A program made the translations under genes and the position numbers. DNA of 64,000 nucleotides, taken from assembly GCF_009931695.1 (NCBI RefSeq), contig NZ_CP048000.1:3923501-3987500 (forward strand), read 5' to 3'. Source of the DNA: Anaerocolumna sedimenticola (GTDB lineage: Bacteria; Bacillota; Clostridia; Lachnospirales; Lachnospiraceae). Each line of letters begins with the position of its first letter. Within the stretch, counting starts at the first letter, position 1. The notes under the pieces were generated by a model that was given only the letters and a program-made list of their open reading frames with translations, had not been told where the DNA came from and did not search any database. Positions 8,581 to 18,861 of the stretch are shown in pieces.

Positions 8581-9990
8581 CTATTTCCAATTAGGATCTT
8601 TTGCTACTTTTGCAGCTTCCGCTCTATTGGTATCCATATTTTTCAGTACATCATTAGCTTCAATGGAATCCTGGCAGAATGCTATCATGTCAGCTCCAAA
8701 ATCCATCCAGTAGCTATTGGTGTATTTGGTAGCAGTCTGAAGAACACCTGTCTGCATTTTTTCTTTCGGAATACTTGACATGAATTCTTCTTCTTCCGGT
8801 AACCAGTGCTGCTGTAACTGATCATCAATTACGTCAAGATTGGTGTATTGAGGTGAATTATCAAGGATTTCCTGTAATGTTTCTGTCTGTGTACAGAAAT
8901 CAAAAAATGCTTTTACCAGATCAGGATGTTTACTTGCTGTTGAACCAAACATGGTAGGACCGCCCGGATTGGTAGGGAATGTGTCATTATCACCAAGGGG
9001 AATTAAGAATAATCCAAATTCATCTGCTGTTCCGGTATCATCCTTAATTTGTTTAATAAAGCTGGAATTAGCCATTGCCATAGCTACATTTCTGTCACCA
9101 AATTCATTGGACATATTAGTACTGTCCGTACCAATCCAGTCTTCGCCAAAATATCCTGCATCGGATAATTCCTTAAACTGTCCCAATACTTCTAACATTT
9201 TTTCATTTCCTGCAAAGGTTGCCGTATTATTGTTCAGACCATCATATAAACCGGGTGTTGCTGCTTCGTATACTCCACCGATCTGAAAAAATGCTAACTG
9301 ATGCTGCCAGCCATCCGCACCGGGGATAAACCATGGTGTGATATCTTTAGCTGCAATCTTCGCACAAAGATCTTTTAATTCAGCATAGGTTTTTGGAATC
9401 GTCCACCCATTTTCTTCAAACAGTGTCTTGTTATATAACATTACATATTCCGGTGAGTTATGCCAGATCTGTAATCCATATAATTTTCCGTTGTACATAC
9501 CTGACTGAAGTCTTGTCTCAGGTATTTTTTTCGCCCATTCCGCACCGGTAAAGTCGATACAATATTTCTCCGGTTCTACAATCTGGGAACCGATTGCAAA
9601 TGGATCGGACTGAATCCAGAAAATATCCGGTGTGGATGCGGATGTTAATTTAACCTGCAATACATCGGAATACTGATCTGCCGGAATAGTCTGAAGATCT
9701 ACGGTTACACCATATGTATCTTCAAAACGTTCTATGGATGCATCATAACGATTGTCCATCCAACCTGCCGATACCAGAATGCTTAATTCTTCTCCGGCAA
9801 ATTGATCCGTTACATCTGGGGTTTCTGTTTCCGTGTTTTGTGTTTCTTCCGTAGTTGTTTTACTCTCCGAAGTTGTATCGGAACTAGAACTTACAGATTT
9901 GTCTTTTGTTCCGGAAGATTTCGAACATCCGGATAATAAAGAAACAACCATTAGTACACATAATAGTAATGCTGCCACTTTCTTCTTCAT
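8581..9990 (-). CDS. extracellular sugar-binding lipoprotein (family 1)
   Basis: 469 residues. The N-terminus MKKKVAALLLCVLMVVSLLSGC ends in a lipobox with Cys at about residue 22, followed by a Ser/Thr/Glu-rich linker (about 25-60) before the folded domain. The body has the family 1 solute-binding pattern. The protein would be anchored outside the membrane and deliver sugar to the two permeases downstream. Start ATG 9990 has a strong site, AGGAGG then 5 nt. First gene of the transporter-GH95 operon; the palindrome at 10007-10019 lies just upstream. Confidence 0.92.
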   Translation of the reverse strand: MKKKVAALLLCVLMVVSLLSGCSKSSGTKDKSVSSSSDTTSESKTTTEETQNTETETPDVTDQFAGEELSILVSAGWMDNRYDASIERFEDTYGVTVDLQTIPADQYSDVLQVKLTSASTPDIFWIQSDPFAIGSQIVEPEKYCIDFTGAEWAKKIPETRLQSGMYNGKLYGLQIWHNSPEYVMLYNKTLFEENGWTIPKTYAELKDLCAKIAAKDITPWFIPGADGWQHQLAFFQIGGVYEAATPGLYDGLNNNTATFAGNEKMLEVLGQFKELSDAGYFGEDWIGTDSTNMSNEFGDRNVAMAMANSSFIKQIKDDTGTADEFGLFLIPLGDNDTFPTNPGGPTMFGSTASKHPDLVKAFFDFCTQTETLQEILDNSPQYTNLDVIDDQLQQHWLPEEEEFMSSIPKEKMQTGVLQTATKYTNSYWMDFGADMIAFCQDSIEANDVLKNMDTNRAEAAKVAKDPNWK

Positions 9991-10006
9991 AAAATACCTC
10001 CTGTAT

Positions 10007-10019
10007 TTTGGTTACCAAA
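10007..10019. promoter_or_regulatory. operator-like palindrome upstream of the binding-protein gene
   Basis: TTTGGTTACCAAA is a 6+6 bp inverted repeat around one central base, 16 bp upstream of the start codon at 9990. A regulator site is plausible from position and symmetry only. Confidence 0.4.
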
Positions 10020-10165
10020 CGTTTTATGGTAATTAAATTTTATCGAAACGAGTATAAAAAGTCTATGCACTTTTTGAGATACATTTTGGACTATCTTAAC
10101 ATATTTGTATACTATCTTACGATTACTTTAAATAATGTGCCTATATAACATGTTAGTAATTAAAA

Positions 10166-10201
10166 AAATGTGATGGATATTGCTTAGATACCATCACATT
10201 T
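10166..10201 (-). terminator. terminator after the URO-D-like gene
   Basis: An 11-bp stem, AAATGTGATGG (10166-10176) with CCATCACATTT (10191-10201), flanked by A and T runs on both sides, so it can work in both directions. It lies 39 bp past the stop of the URO-D-like gene. Confidence 0.8.
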
Positions 10202-10239
10202 TTAGTATTGTTTTATTTAATATGTTATTTTTTTACTTC

Positions 10240-11420
10240 TTATTTATGAATGGTCCCCTGTATGTCACTCCAGTTTTTATCCGCGTATTCAATCAGTATA
10301 TTGGCCTGCTCCAATGACATTTCCGGGAAAAATAAAAATAAACTGTGTGATCCGTAACGCTTTACGATTCTGTCTACATTTTTAATCCAATCTTCAAACT
10401 CACCGGAATATACCTTAACCCATAAGGATTTTCCGGCCATAATAGCCTTGTCATAGATAGGATACCATTCTTCCAGGGTACCATCCGGGCCCATATCTCC
10501 GCTTGTCCATTGCAGAGCATCAATCTCTTCCACTTCCATTAATGCATCCATGTGTTTAATGGCATCCGGCCCGTCTAAATGATATAACACACAATCCGCT
10601 TTCGCAGCCTGTTCTTTTAAGGATTCCAAAATAAATTCACGGAATTGATCCGGTGACATTAATGCGGATAAGTCACACTGGAGCTTTACTGTTTTACCCG
10701 GTCCCAGATCTGGAATACCGTATAGGCATTACCGCCTTCTTCATCTTTAATAATATCATAAAAACGGTCAAAATATTCATAATAGATATTTGTAATCTGT
10801 TTTACACGTTCTTCAATTAATTCCGGTTCATCAATCATATCAAACAGTAAATTCTGAACTCCACGCATAGAGGCAAGTACATCTACATTTTCCATCAGAT
10901 CCGGCATATCTACATAAAAATCATCACCAGCAATTTTACGGCATTCTTTAACAAGTTCAATATGCTTTTTAAACCATTTGCTTTCCGGATCAAAACGGAA
11001 TTCCTCTACCCCATCCCAATCGTCAAGGCACTCTTTAAACCATACGGTATCCTCCTTAAATCCGATATCGGAACCTATATAGGAAGCAAGGGAGCCTGGA
11101 CCAAAATCAACATTTAAATTAGGGAAACTTTCTGCTAAAAACAAATGGTTTTCACAAAAATGACGGTATCTTTTTACGATACGCTCCGCATTCTGATACT
11201 TATCTTCCATGTCCTTCCAACGCAGGTCATCCGGCAGATTATAATATTTTCCCTGACATATAACATCCCTGTAACCGCCCTCGGTAGGTCTGTTATCTGA
11301 TAAATGCTCAATCTCCGGTTTTCTGGCTACTACACACATAAGCGGCCTGCCGGTATTCTTATGCTGCCAGTAATTTGTCCATTTTGCCTTAGTTTCTTCC
11401 CAGTTCGGTTTATACATCAT
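10240..11420 (-). CDS. uroporphyrinogen decarboxylase-like protein (one frameshift)
   Basis: Two reading frames, 10686-11420 and 10240-10659, give one continuous protein of about 390 residues if one G is restored in the G-run at 10703-10705. The joined region then reads FQIWGPGKTVKLQCDLSALM. The sequence resembles the URO-D-like proteins found in sugar-use loci of Clostridia rather than true HemE; their substrate is generally unknown, though the fold is shared with corrinoid methyltransferases. The gene is divergent from the YesM/YesN pair and upstream of the transporter operon. The family call is moderate; the frameshift reading is strong because the joined part matches the family pattern. 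Confidence 0.7.
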
Positions 11421-11723
11421 ATATATTAATCTCCTGTCTTATTTTTTTCTATTATAACTTTACAAATTATCTAAGTCTATACACTTTTCCAATTACTATT
11501 TGTACTTTTTTAACAAAGGTGTTATACTATAAATAGCTGCTTAAATTTCAAGTTAATTTTAATAAAACTTTCTTCTTATTCTATCCAAACTAACACCCAT
11601 GCCTTTTTGGGCATAAATCCCGAAGAATAGCTGTTTTTGCTATTCTTCTAGTGGCTCGCATGTATTTTAGCGAGACTATTCATACTAATAACTTCCCAAG
11701 ACATTAGAAAGAGGAATTAAGAC
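11421..11723. promoter_or_regulatory. divergent intergenic region with three hairpins in the kinase leader
   Basis: Between the divergent URO-D-like and sensor kinase genes. On the plus strand it carries ATGCC..GGGCAT (about 11599-11614), a perfect 10-bp stem GAAGAATAGC/GCTATTCTTC (11622-11631, 11639-11648), and CTCGC/GCGAG (11655-11659, 11670-11674). They sit about 50 bp ahead of the kinase ribosome site, so a structured leader RNA is possible. No known riboswitch class was recognised. Confidence 0.5.
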
Positions 11724-13531
11724 ATGCGCCAGCTGAAACTTCAGACTAAATTATTTTTAGCCTATGTTGGACTTGCAATATTAATATTATTGACGTTTAG
11801 CATTTTTTTCTACAAATATGTTTCCAATCAATTAATCAGGCAGGAAATTAATAACCTGACCCAGCAAAATTCTTATTTCATGGAGCAGACAGATACGATT
11901 ATTAATGATATGGATACTGTTTCCATTAACATTAATTACAGCAGTCTGGTAAAAGATAAACTGGATTCGTCCTTTAATCTTGATATTTCAAGGAATACCC
12001 TGGACAGCCTAGCCAGTCTGTTTGTTACCATTAATGGTGCAGATATAAAGGTAGATCAGATAAATCTGTATGATATGAGAGGCAACAGGTTAAAAGTTGG
12101 AATTAAAACCAATACGGATACGGTTAATTTAAAAAACATTTCCTGGTTTAACAAAGCCCTTGAGTTAGATGGACAAAAATTGATCAGTAAACCTTATAAT
12201 ACTTCTTCTTTGTCAACTTCTGTAAAATATCCTGACTGGTTCCTTTCTGTTTACCGCTCTTACAATAACCAATACGGACGAACAGTAGGGGCAGTGGAAA
12301 CAATTAAACGCTGTAAAAGCATTTTTAAAAATATAACCAGTTATAAAAGAAAAGTTAAGGATTCCGCACAGGTTTATATTTACTCGGCAGATAACAGCCT
12401 GATCTATCCTTATAATCTGACCAAGAAAGAACAAAATTCCATTCCTGATTATTATTCTATTGTTAAAAATAAGAATAATATCATATCCTTGATTAATCCT
12501 GGTACAGGAGAACGGGAATATATGGTTTTTAGTACCTCTTCCTACAGCGGTTGGACCTATATAACCGTACAGCCGGAATCCTATATATTAAAACCAGTTA
12601 ACGGACTGGTTAAAATATTACTTTTGTTTGTACTTATTCTGCTTGCGGCTTCCCTGCTGATTTCCTATTCCTTATCACGAAGTCTGGTAAAGCCGATTAA
12701 GCATTTAAAACACATTATACAGCGGATACAGATTGATACCCTTGGCGAAGATAAAGTTTCTAATTACCCCGGTACTTATAATGAGGTATCGGAACTATAT
12801 CTTGCATTCCAGTCCATGAGTGAAAACCTCAAAGTATCCATGAATGAGCTGATTGATTCAAGACAGCAGGAATTAAAATCCCGTACCCTTGCCCTGCAAT
12901 CCCAGATAAATCCGCACTTATATTATAACACACTCTCCAGTATCATTGTCCTGGCGGAAAACGGACAACCCCAGGAGGTTATTACCATGTGCCGTTATCT
13001 TTCACAAATTATGAGGTATATTACAGACAGTTCTGCCACTATTGTTGGAATTGGTCTTGAAATCGACTATGTGAATAAATATCTTTATTGTATGAAAGTA
13101 AGGTACCAGTCAAGCCTTAATTATACCGTTGATATTGAGAAAGCTTTATTAGAATACCGTGTTCCAAAACTGATTATACAACCAATTGTTGAAAACGCCG
13201 TCAAGCACGGCACCAATTGTATCCCCCCTGGAATCTGTCTATTACGGGACGGATATATGAGGATTACTGGCAGATTGACATTATAGACTCCGGAAACGGA
13301 TTTTCCGACCAGGATATTGAAACCATTAATGAACGGATCAGAGAAGTGAACAGTAACCCAGGAATGCCGGAGATGCAAATTAACGGTTTAGGTATGATTA
13401 ATGTATATATGAGATGGAAACTCTTTTGCGGGGATACCATGATATTTCATTACGGTAATACAAAAGAGGGGAATGGCATTGTATCCATCGGGCAAAGACT
13501 TAAAGTTAAGGAGGTAGCAAAGGAAAAATGA
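11724..13531 (+). CDS. YesM-type sensor histidine kinase (one frameshift)
   Basis: The frame breaks in the C-run 13223-13228. Restoring one C joins 11724-13220 to 13223-13531 as NCIPPWNLSITG and gives about 602 residues. Layout: transmembrane helix 11-33, an extracellular sensor region to about 290, a second helix about 293-315, HAMP, the phospho-acceptor box QINPHLYYNTL (His near 398), N-box PIVENAVKHG, and after the break IDSGNGF and NGLGMINVYMRW. YesM kinases sense carbohydrate signals and phosphorylate a YesN AraC-type regulator, here the next gene, with a 4-bp ATGA overlap. Probably controls the neighbouring transporter-GH95 operon (inference). Confidence 0.88.
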
Positions 13532-14277
13532 AATATTCCGTAGTTATTGCTGAAGATGAAGAACTGTTACTTCATAATTTAGTAAAAAAAGTTGAAACAT
13601 CAGATACTGATTTCGAAGTTGTAGGTACTGCACAGACCGGTATTCAGGCGTATGAATTGGTGGAGAAGCTGACTCCTGATTTAGTTATCACCGATATCCG
13701 GATGCCGGTTATGGATGGAATTACACTGATCAAGAAAATCCAGGATAATTATCCACTGACAGATTTTATTATAACCAGCGGTTATTCCGATTTTGAATAT
13801 ACCAAAAGTGCCATACAACTTAAAGTAACGGAATACCTGCTCAAACCGGTAGATCCGGACGAACTTAAATCTACTTTATTACAGCTGAGGAATAAATTTA
13901 AATTACAGCAGAGCTCCTTTGAAGATATTTTCAATCCTTCCACTACCCGTAACCCACCTGCTCAGATTGCAAGTATTCTCAAGGACTATATTGCCAAAAA
14001 TTACTGTAGCGATATTAATCTTAATTTGATTGCAGGCAATATGAACTACAGTTCCAGTTATCTTACCAAAATATTTTATAAACAATACAACTTAAGTCCT
14101 TCCAAATACCTGATTTCCCTGCGTATGCAAAAAGCCCAACAGGTTCTTTTACATAATCCGGAACTTTCGGTCCGTCAGGTAGGGGAATGTGTCGGATATC
14201 ATGATCAAGGGTATTTCAGCAGGATTTTTAAAAAGCAGGTTGGGGTCAGTCCGCTGGAATATAGGGAGAGGCCTTAA
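13528..14277 (+). CDS. YesN-type response regulator, REC + AraC HTH
   Basis: 249 residues. Receiver domain 1-120 with acidic EDEE, phospho-acceptor Asp in VITDIRMPVMDG (about 57) and LKPVD Lys. AraC-type double helix-turn-helix about 150-249 (NYSSSYLTKIFYKQY and VGYHDQGYFSRIFKKQVG). The start codon overlaps the kinase stop codon. The pair probably activates the transporter-fucosidase operon in response to its glycan. No strong terminator follows, only an AT-only inverted repeat at 14330-14352. Confidence 0.93.
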   Translation: MKYSVVIAEDEELLLHNLVKKVETSDTDFEVVGTAQTGIQAYELVEKLTPDLVITDIRMPVMDGITLIKKIQDNYPLTDFIITSGYSDFEYTKSAIQLKVTEYLLKPVDPDELKSTLLQLRNKFKLQQSSFEDIFNPSTTRNPPAQIASILKDYIAKNYCSDINLNLIAGNMNYSSSYLTKIFYKQYNLSPSKYLISLRMQKAQQVLLHNPELSVRQVGECVGYHDQGYFSRIFKKQVGVSPLEYRERP

Positions 14278-14472
14278 GGTTTTGGAGGATATATTCGAAC
14301 GTAAGGCTGTGAAAGCTTTATAAAATCAGTATTTTACATTATATGTAAAATATAAGTTATGATAGTTCCTCAGACAACGAGCTTTTTCAGCTCTAAACCA
14401 AAGTGTTTAAACTTATAAGCAAGTTCTACGCTTCTTAGTACATCGGACTTAAGAATATCTGCTTTGAATTTC

Positions 14473-16450
14473 TTAATATTTTACTATTTTAAGGACATGC
14501 AGAATATTGTGATAGGTCAACCGGTATACCCCATAGAGCAGGATACTGCATGCTGTTACTAAGAGAAGACAGTTACCCATACCAGCCAACTCGCTGGGAG
14601 TAAATTTGCCACCGTCATTGAAGTATATGATTAGGGAATATAGTGCAAACATAGCTATGGTACCTACCAGAGCCGGTACTAAAAACACACGGCTTATCTG
14701 GCCCCGCGCCGAACAACGCAGATAATTTCCATCCGCTCCAAGATGCTTAAGGTCATCATAGACCTGCCGGTTGTTCAGTGCAATGGTCAGGCAGCGGGTG
14801 TAGGCTATCACCATAACTGCCGAAAAGCAGACAATGGCGATAAAGATAAAAAGCATTAGGTATACCGCCATGGTTTTTATGAAGTCGGACTGATCCAATG
14901 AACGGAACAGGGGCATATAGAGCCAGGTCAAACGAAACTCGGAGCTGTCCCGCTGGTTGTATGAGATTGCAGAGAAGCCATGCTCTTCGATAGTTTCTTT
15001 GTCATATTCATATCTCTCTCCTGCATCCTCTGCTATCTTTTTCGCTGCCTGATCCCAGTATTCTCCTTGTTCCACTTCCGGACCGGAATGGTCCACAATG
15101 GTATAGAATAATTCCTTGGAGAATCCGTACAAATCACCCTTATCAGTATCATCGAAAAAAACATAGTTTTCCAGCCATTCATTGGTTAAACCCGAAGTGA
15201 TACGGTCATAGTCGGTGTTATCCAGTACATGTACCCTGGTAGCCAGCATGGCATTGTGAAGGTAACCCGCAAAACCGGTAACCAGTTTTTCACCGGTGAC
15301 CATGTTATGCAAGAGTCTCTGATCGACAGAGACCATGTAGTCTCCTTCACCGTTTGCTCCTAAAACAGACTGAAAGGTTCCGGGTTTGACATCGGCGTTC
15401 TCTCCTGTAAGACGGTTATAGGCACTTTCAGACATATAACAATCACCTCCCAGCAGCTTTCGGTACTCTTTCCGCCAGGTAATGCCCATGGGCCCCTTTT
15501 CCTCGATGTGCTTAAAACCGTCCTGTCCCAGAATGGCACATTGTCCCTCTCGCCGATTCTTCAGGGAAACTCCATATTTTGCAGCTAAACCCTTTGTTTC
15601 ACCCTCTCCTATCATGTTCTGATCCATACGGTAGTGATATACATAATCCGTTGGACGGGCCTTATAGCCAAGCATTGCAGTAGTACCCATCATGGAGAAT
15701 AGAACATGGCAAAATAAGCTCCTGCCAAAAGAACTGTCATGACCAGCATATTTCGTACGGTCTGGCGGCCCTGGAATTTCATCATACTTGTAGCTATCAT
15801 ATTTTTATAGTGTTTATGTTTTCTGCTCCAGCCGTTTACTACCGAATGGAGTAAAATCATATAAAGCCCTATGAACAACGGTACGTAGAAAATAGCTCCG
15901 AAACCTTCCGGAGGATACCAATGGAGTACCCTGACGAAAAAGGAAGGCATTAAATATCCTAAAACTCCGCCAAATATCATGAGTCCAATGCCCACACAGC
16001 CGTACCAAAGAGGCACAGCTTTAATAGGCTCTGCTTTTCTTGCTTCATTTACGATGTCGATAATATTTGTTTGGCGGATAAATCTTCCGCCCATTCCAAA
16101 GAGTATCAAAATAACAAATAAGGAATATAAAAGAGCAAAATACAAGACACTGGGTTCAAATATAAATTTCATCTCCTGGGTATCCACAATGAAAATCCGA
16201 AAGATATTCCACAGCCCCAGGCCAGGGGTGTGCCAAGCAAGGCACCCGTACCGCAGGATACGAAAGAAATCAGAGTCAGGTCCTGATATAAAAGACGTTT
16301 CAGTTGCCTGCGGGATGCACCAAGGGCAAGAAGCATACCTGTGTCCCGAGCCTTGGAACGAAAAAAAATCCGGATGTATAGGTGGTGAATGCAGCACAGC
16401 CAATTGCGACCAGAACAAAAATCATTATGACCTGCTTTTTGGAATAACAC
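14473..16450 (-). pseudogene. FtsX/BceB-type ABC permease, 5'-truncated and frameshifted
   Basis: Three frames join into one permease if a base is restored at each of 16361-16368 (A8 on plus), 16216-16219 and 15694-15695. The joined parts read TSGFFFRSKARDTGM, LAWGLWNIFRIF and FYSPMMGTTAM. It shows an FtsX-like domain (ARDTGMLLALGASRRQLKRL), several membrane helices, a large extracellular loop, and a second helix bundle at the C-terminus. Compared with BceB-type permeases, the first helix is missing: the frame starts around 16425 with no ribosome site. No ATPase gene is present. The frameshifts may be assembly errors, but the missing 5' end and partner suggest a remnant. Base composition is richer in G+C than the flanks. 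Confidence 0.7.
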
Positions 16451-16581
16451 AATAATAGAAATACGGGTTTTACCTTGCCATAAACAGTAGTTACTGATGT
16501 CAATTTCGGTTTACCATTGCAAATTATGTAAAGTTTGACAGCTCTAATGTAAAGTTTGGTAGAACCTAAGCCATTATCTCG

Positions 16582-16720
16582 TTTAAACGATTGGGACGAC
16601 ATGGTATAATATAGATAGATATTATACTGGTGCCGAACGTAGTGAGTGCATATAAACGGCACGAAGTGGTGTAAGCCTTGGGCCAGGGATATGATATAAT
16701 ATTAAAAACGGGTATATCAT
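16582..16720 (+). promoter_or_regulatory. probable promoter region of the LytTR regulator operon
   Basis: TATAAT at 16605-16610 lies 17 bp from TTTAAA (16582-16587). A second TATAAT occurs at 16695-16700, inside an inverted repeat ATGATATA/TATATCAT (16691-16698, 16713-16720). A GTGCCG/CGGCAC hairpin lies between them (16630-16662). Which -10 is used cannot be decided here. Confidence 0.4.
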
Positions 16721-16770
16721 GGTATTTAAAACCTGGGTATTTCTACCAAAAGGTGTGGGAGGTGAATCCA

Positions 16771-17487
16771 GTGCTGCGAATTGCTATTTGTGATGACGAG
16801 AGACGGGCGCGGGATATGCTGCGGTTCTCTTTAGAGAAGATACTGCAGGAAGATAAGGAAGAGGTGGTTTATGAGTTTTCCTCCGGTGCAGTTGCGGTAC
16901 GCTGGCTGAAGCATCACCCGGGAGAGATCGACCTGTTATTCCTGGATGTGGAGATGGAGGGTATATCAGGTATAGAGACGGCCAGGCAAATAAGAATATT
17001 TGATCAAAAAATGTATATTGTATTTATTACAGGATTTCCGGATTTCGTTTTTGACGGTTACCGTGTTCAGGCATTGGACTACCTGTTAAAACCAACGGAT
17101 CAGGGCCGCCTGAACGAGTTGCTGCAACTGGTCCGTAATTTAGTCTCAAAATCCTTTAATGAGCAGTTCACGTTCCAGAATGCTGACGGTATTTACCGGT
17201 TATATTTGACGGATATTCTTTATTGTTACAGCGATCGGCGCAAGGTATTTGTGGTAACGCGGAACAAAACCCTTTCTCTTTATGCAAAAATGGAAGATGT
17301 TCAGAATCAGCTTGGTGCGGAATTTATCCGCATCCATCAGAGGTTTTTGGTCAATGCTACCGCAGTAGAACAGATTAATAATAAGATGGTGGTAGTTGAC
17401 GGGCGGGAATTACCTTTGAGCCGCTCCTTAAAAGCTGAAGCTTCCACAAAACTTGCGAAAGTTATGCTGGGAGAGGGAATATCATGA
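16771..17487 (+). CDS. AgrA/VirR-like response regulator, REC + LytTR
   Basis: 238 residues from GTG 16771, chosen because GGGAGGTG lies just upstream and the protein then starts VLRIAICDDE as family members do; an upstream ATG at 16678 would add 31 unrelated residues. Receiver domain with CDDE, Asp in LLFLDVEMEGISG, and Lys in LKPTD. The LytTR DNA-binding domain begins near 140 (LYLTDILYCYSDRRKVFVV, FIRIHQRFLVN). The stop overlaps the kinase start by 4 bp. The G+C content is visibly higher than in the rest of the window. Possible targets are the divergent permease or genes elsewhere. Confidence 0.92.
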   Translation: MLRIAICDDERRARDMLRFSLEKILQEDKEEVVYEFSSGAVAVRWLKHHPGEIDLLFLDVEMEGISGIETARQIRIFDQKMYIVFITGFPDFVFDGYRVQALDYLLKPTDQGRLNELLQLVRNLVSKSFNEQFTFQNADGIYRLYLTDILYCYSDRRKVFVVTRNKTLSLYAKMEDVQNQLGAEFIRIHQRFLVNATAVEQINNKMVVVDGRELPLSRSLKAEASTKLAKVMLGEGIS

Positions 17488-18719
17488 ATGAAATTCTTTA
17501 TTGGATGATTGGTTTACCGATCCAGGTGCTGATAGGGTTTCTCTGTTCCAGGGTACTAAACATCCTGGTTCCGTTTCGAAAAGAGCTCTGGCGGCAAATA
17601 TTTCTTTTTATCGGTTGTTGGCTTCTGACAGGTATGATTATTTTTGTCGGAGATTTTGCCAATCTGCCGCCCACTATTATTATCTTCCTTATAACGGTAT
17701 TTTTGGGGTGCGGTGGTTCCAGACTCCAAAAGACCACAGTAGCACTTATGGTTGCAAGCACCGCATTTGCATTCAATGCGCTGGCAGACAGCTATTTCCG
17801 GATTGGCAGCTATTTGCCGCCCCGGGTATTTTTCTGGCTTATGCTCTACCTGCTAATGCGGCACTATGGGCCGCCAAAAAATTATGAACTGACTCCACCA
17901 ATGTGGCGTCTGCTTCTGCTGCTGACCGCCACCCCGCTTGGTATCGTATTATCATTGGTGCTGCTGCAGACTCCTTACTATGACCATTCCGATCCCATCA
18001 TGCTCTCCAATTTCGTCCTGTTGCTGATTGCAGTACTTTCTTTCGTGGGACTTCTCTGGACGGTAACTGTACTGGCAAGACAACGGAGGTTAGAACAGCA
18101 GGAACAACTTTACGAGTTTAACCGCGCTTATTATCAGGCCCTTGAAAAGCAGCAGTTTGAGGTTCGGCGCGTACGCCATGATATGGCAAATCATCTTCAG
18201 ATTTTGATGTCTCTACCGGAAAATGAAAAAAATAGCTATGTTGAAGAATTAATCCATCTGCCTGTGATGCAAAACAGCATTCATTATTGTGAAAATCAGG
18301 TGGTCAATGCAGTCATAAATGCAAAAATCACTTTGATTGAGCAGGCAGATATTAAATTGAACCACAGTCTGTTCGTTCCTGAAGGAGGAAATATGGAAAA
18401 ATCCGAATTGTGTGCTCTCTTTGCAAATGTTTTGGATAATGCTATCGAAGCCTGCCTGAAGCTGCCGCAGAAACAACGTGAGATTACTTTGGAGGTCCGG
18501 GCCGAGAAAGGTTTGCTGGTCTGCCGGATATCCAACTCTATGAATGACACAGTTAAATCAGAGCAAGGACTTCCCGTTACCAGTAAGCGGGATAAGAATC
18601 TCCATGGCTATGGCCTCCGAAACATTCAGGAAATCGTTGAACGGTACCATGGTCAAATGGAAATTGAGACGGGGAATGGAAAATTCTCGTTGTTTTTTTA
18701 TCTGCCGTATTATTTTTAG
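17484..18719 (+). CDS. AgrC-like sensor histidine kinase (GHKL ATPase)
   Basis: 411 residues. About six hydrophobic helices fill residues 5-200, followed by RRVRHDMANHLQIL (phospho-acceptor His near 233) and a GHKL ATPase with NVLDNAIEAC (N-box) and GYGLRNIQEIVERYHG. This is the AgrC/VirS/ComD architecture, often a peptide or antimicrobial sensor. It is translationally coupled to the LytTR regulator (ATGA overlap). No agrB/agrD-like peptide genes are visible. Next to a BceB-like permease remnant, a former antibiotic-response module is conceivable (inference). Confidence 0.9.
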   Translation: MNEILYWMIGLPIQVLIGFLCSRVLNILVPFRKELWRQIFLFIGCWLLTGMIIFVGDFANLPPTIIIFLITVFLGCGGSRLQKTTVALMVASTAFAFNALADSYFRIGSYLPPRVFFWLMLYLLMRHYGPPKNYELTPPMWRLLLLLTATPLGIVLSLVLLQTPYYDHSDPIMLSNFVLLLIAVLSFVGLLWTVTVLARQRRLEQQEQLYEFNRAYYQALEKQQFEVRRVRHDMANHLQILMSLPENEKNSYVEELIHLPVMQNSIHYCENQVVNAVINAKITLIEQADIKLNHSLFVPEGGNMEKSELCALFANVLDNAIEACLKLPQKQREITLEVRAEKGLLVCRISNSMNDTVKSEQGLPVTSKRDKNLHGYGLRNIQEIVERYHGQMEIETGNGKFSLFFYLPYYF

Positions 18720-18737
18720 TAATAAGCGGGTTTTTTT
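18705..18737 (+). terminator. intrinsic terminator overlapping the kinase stop codon
   Basis: An imperfect stem CCGTATTATT/AATAAGCGG (18705-18729) is followed by seven T (18731-18737). The kinase stop codon TAG (18717-18719) falls in the loop. Confidence 0.7.
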
Positions 18738-18765
18738 AATACATAATTGCTTTTGACATTAAAAA

Positions 18766-18811
18766 TACCCCCATGTAGGACTTTTATATTTCATTGTCCT
18801 GTATAGGGGTA
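18766..18811. terminator. bidirectional terminator between kinase and pheT
   Basis: TACCCC..TAGGAC pairs with GTCCT..AGGGGTA across 18766-18811, with A-rich and T-rich flanks, between two convergent genes. Confidence 0.75.
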
Positions 18812-18861
18812 GTATCATAACTCTTCCTGCCGGTTCTTTCTATTTTTTATTGCCGATTTAT

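Noticed and set aside
15979..16455. 158-codon plus-strand frame
   Set aside because: It lies antisense to the permease remnant, lacks a ribosome site and resembles no protein.
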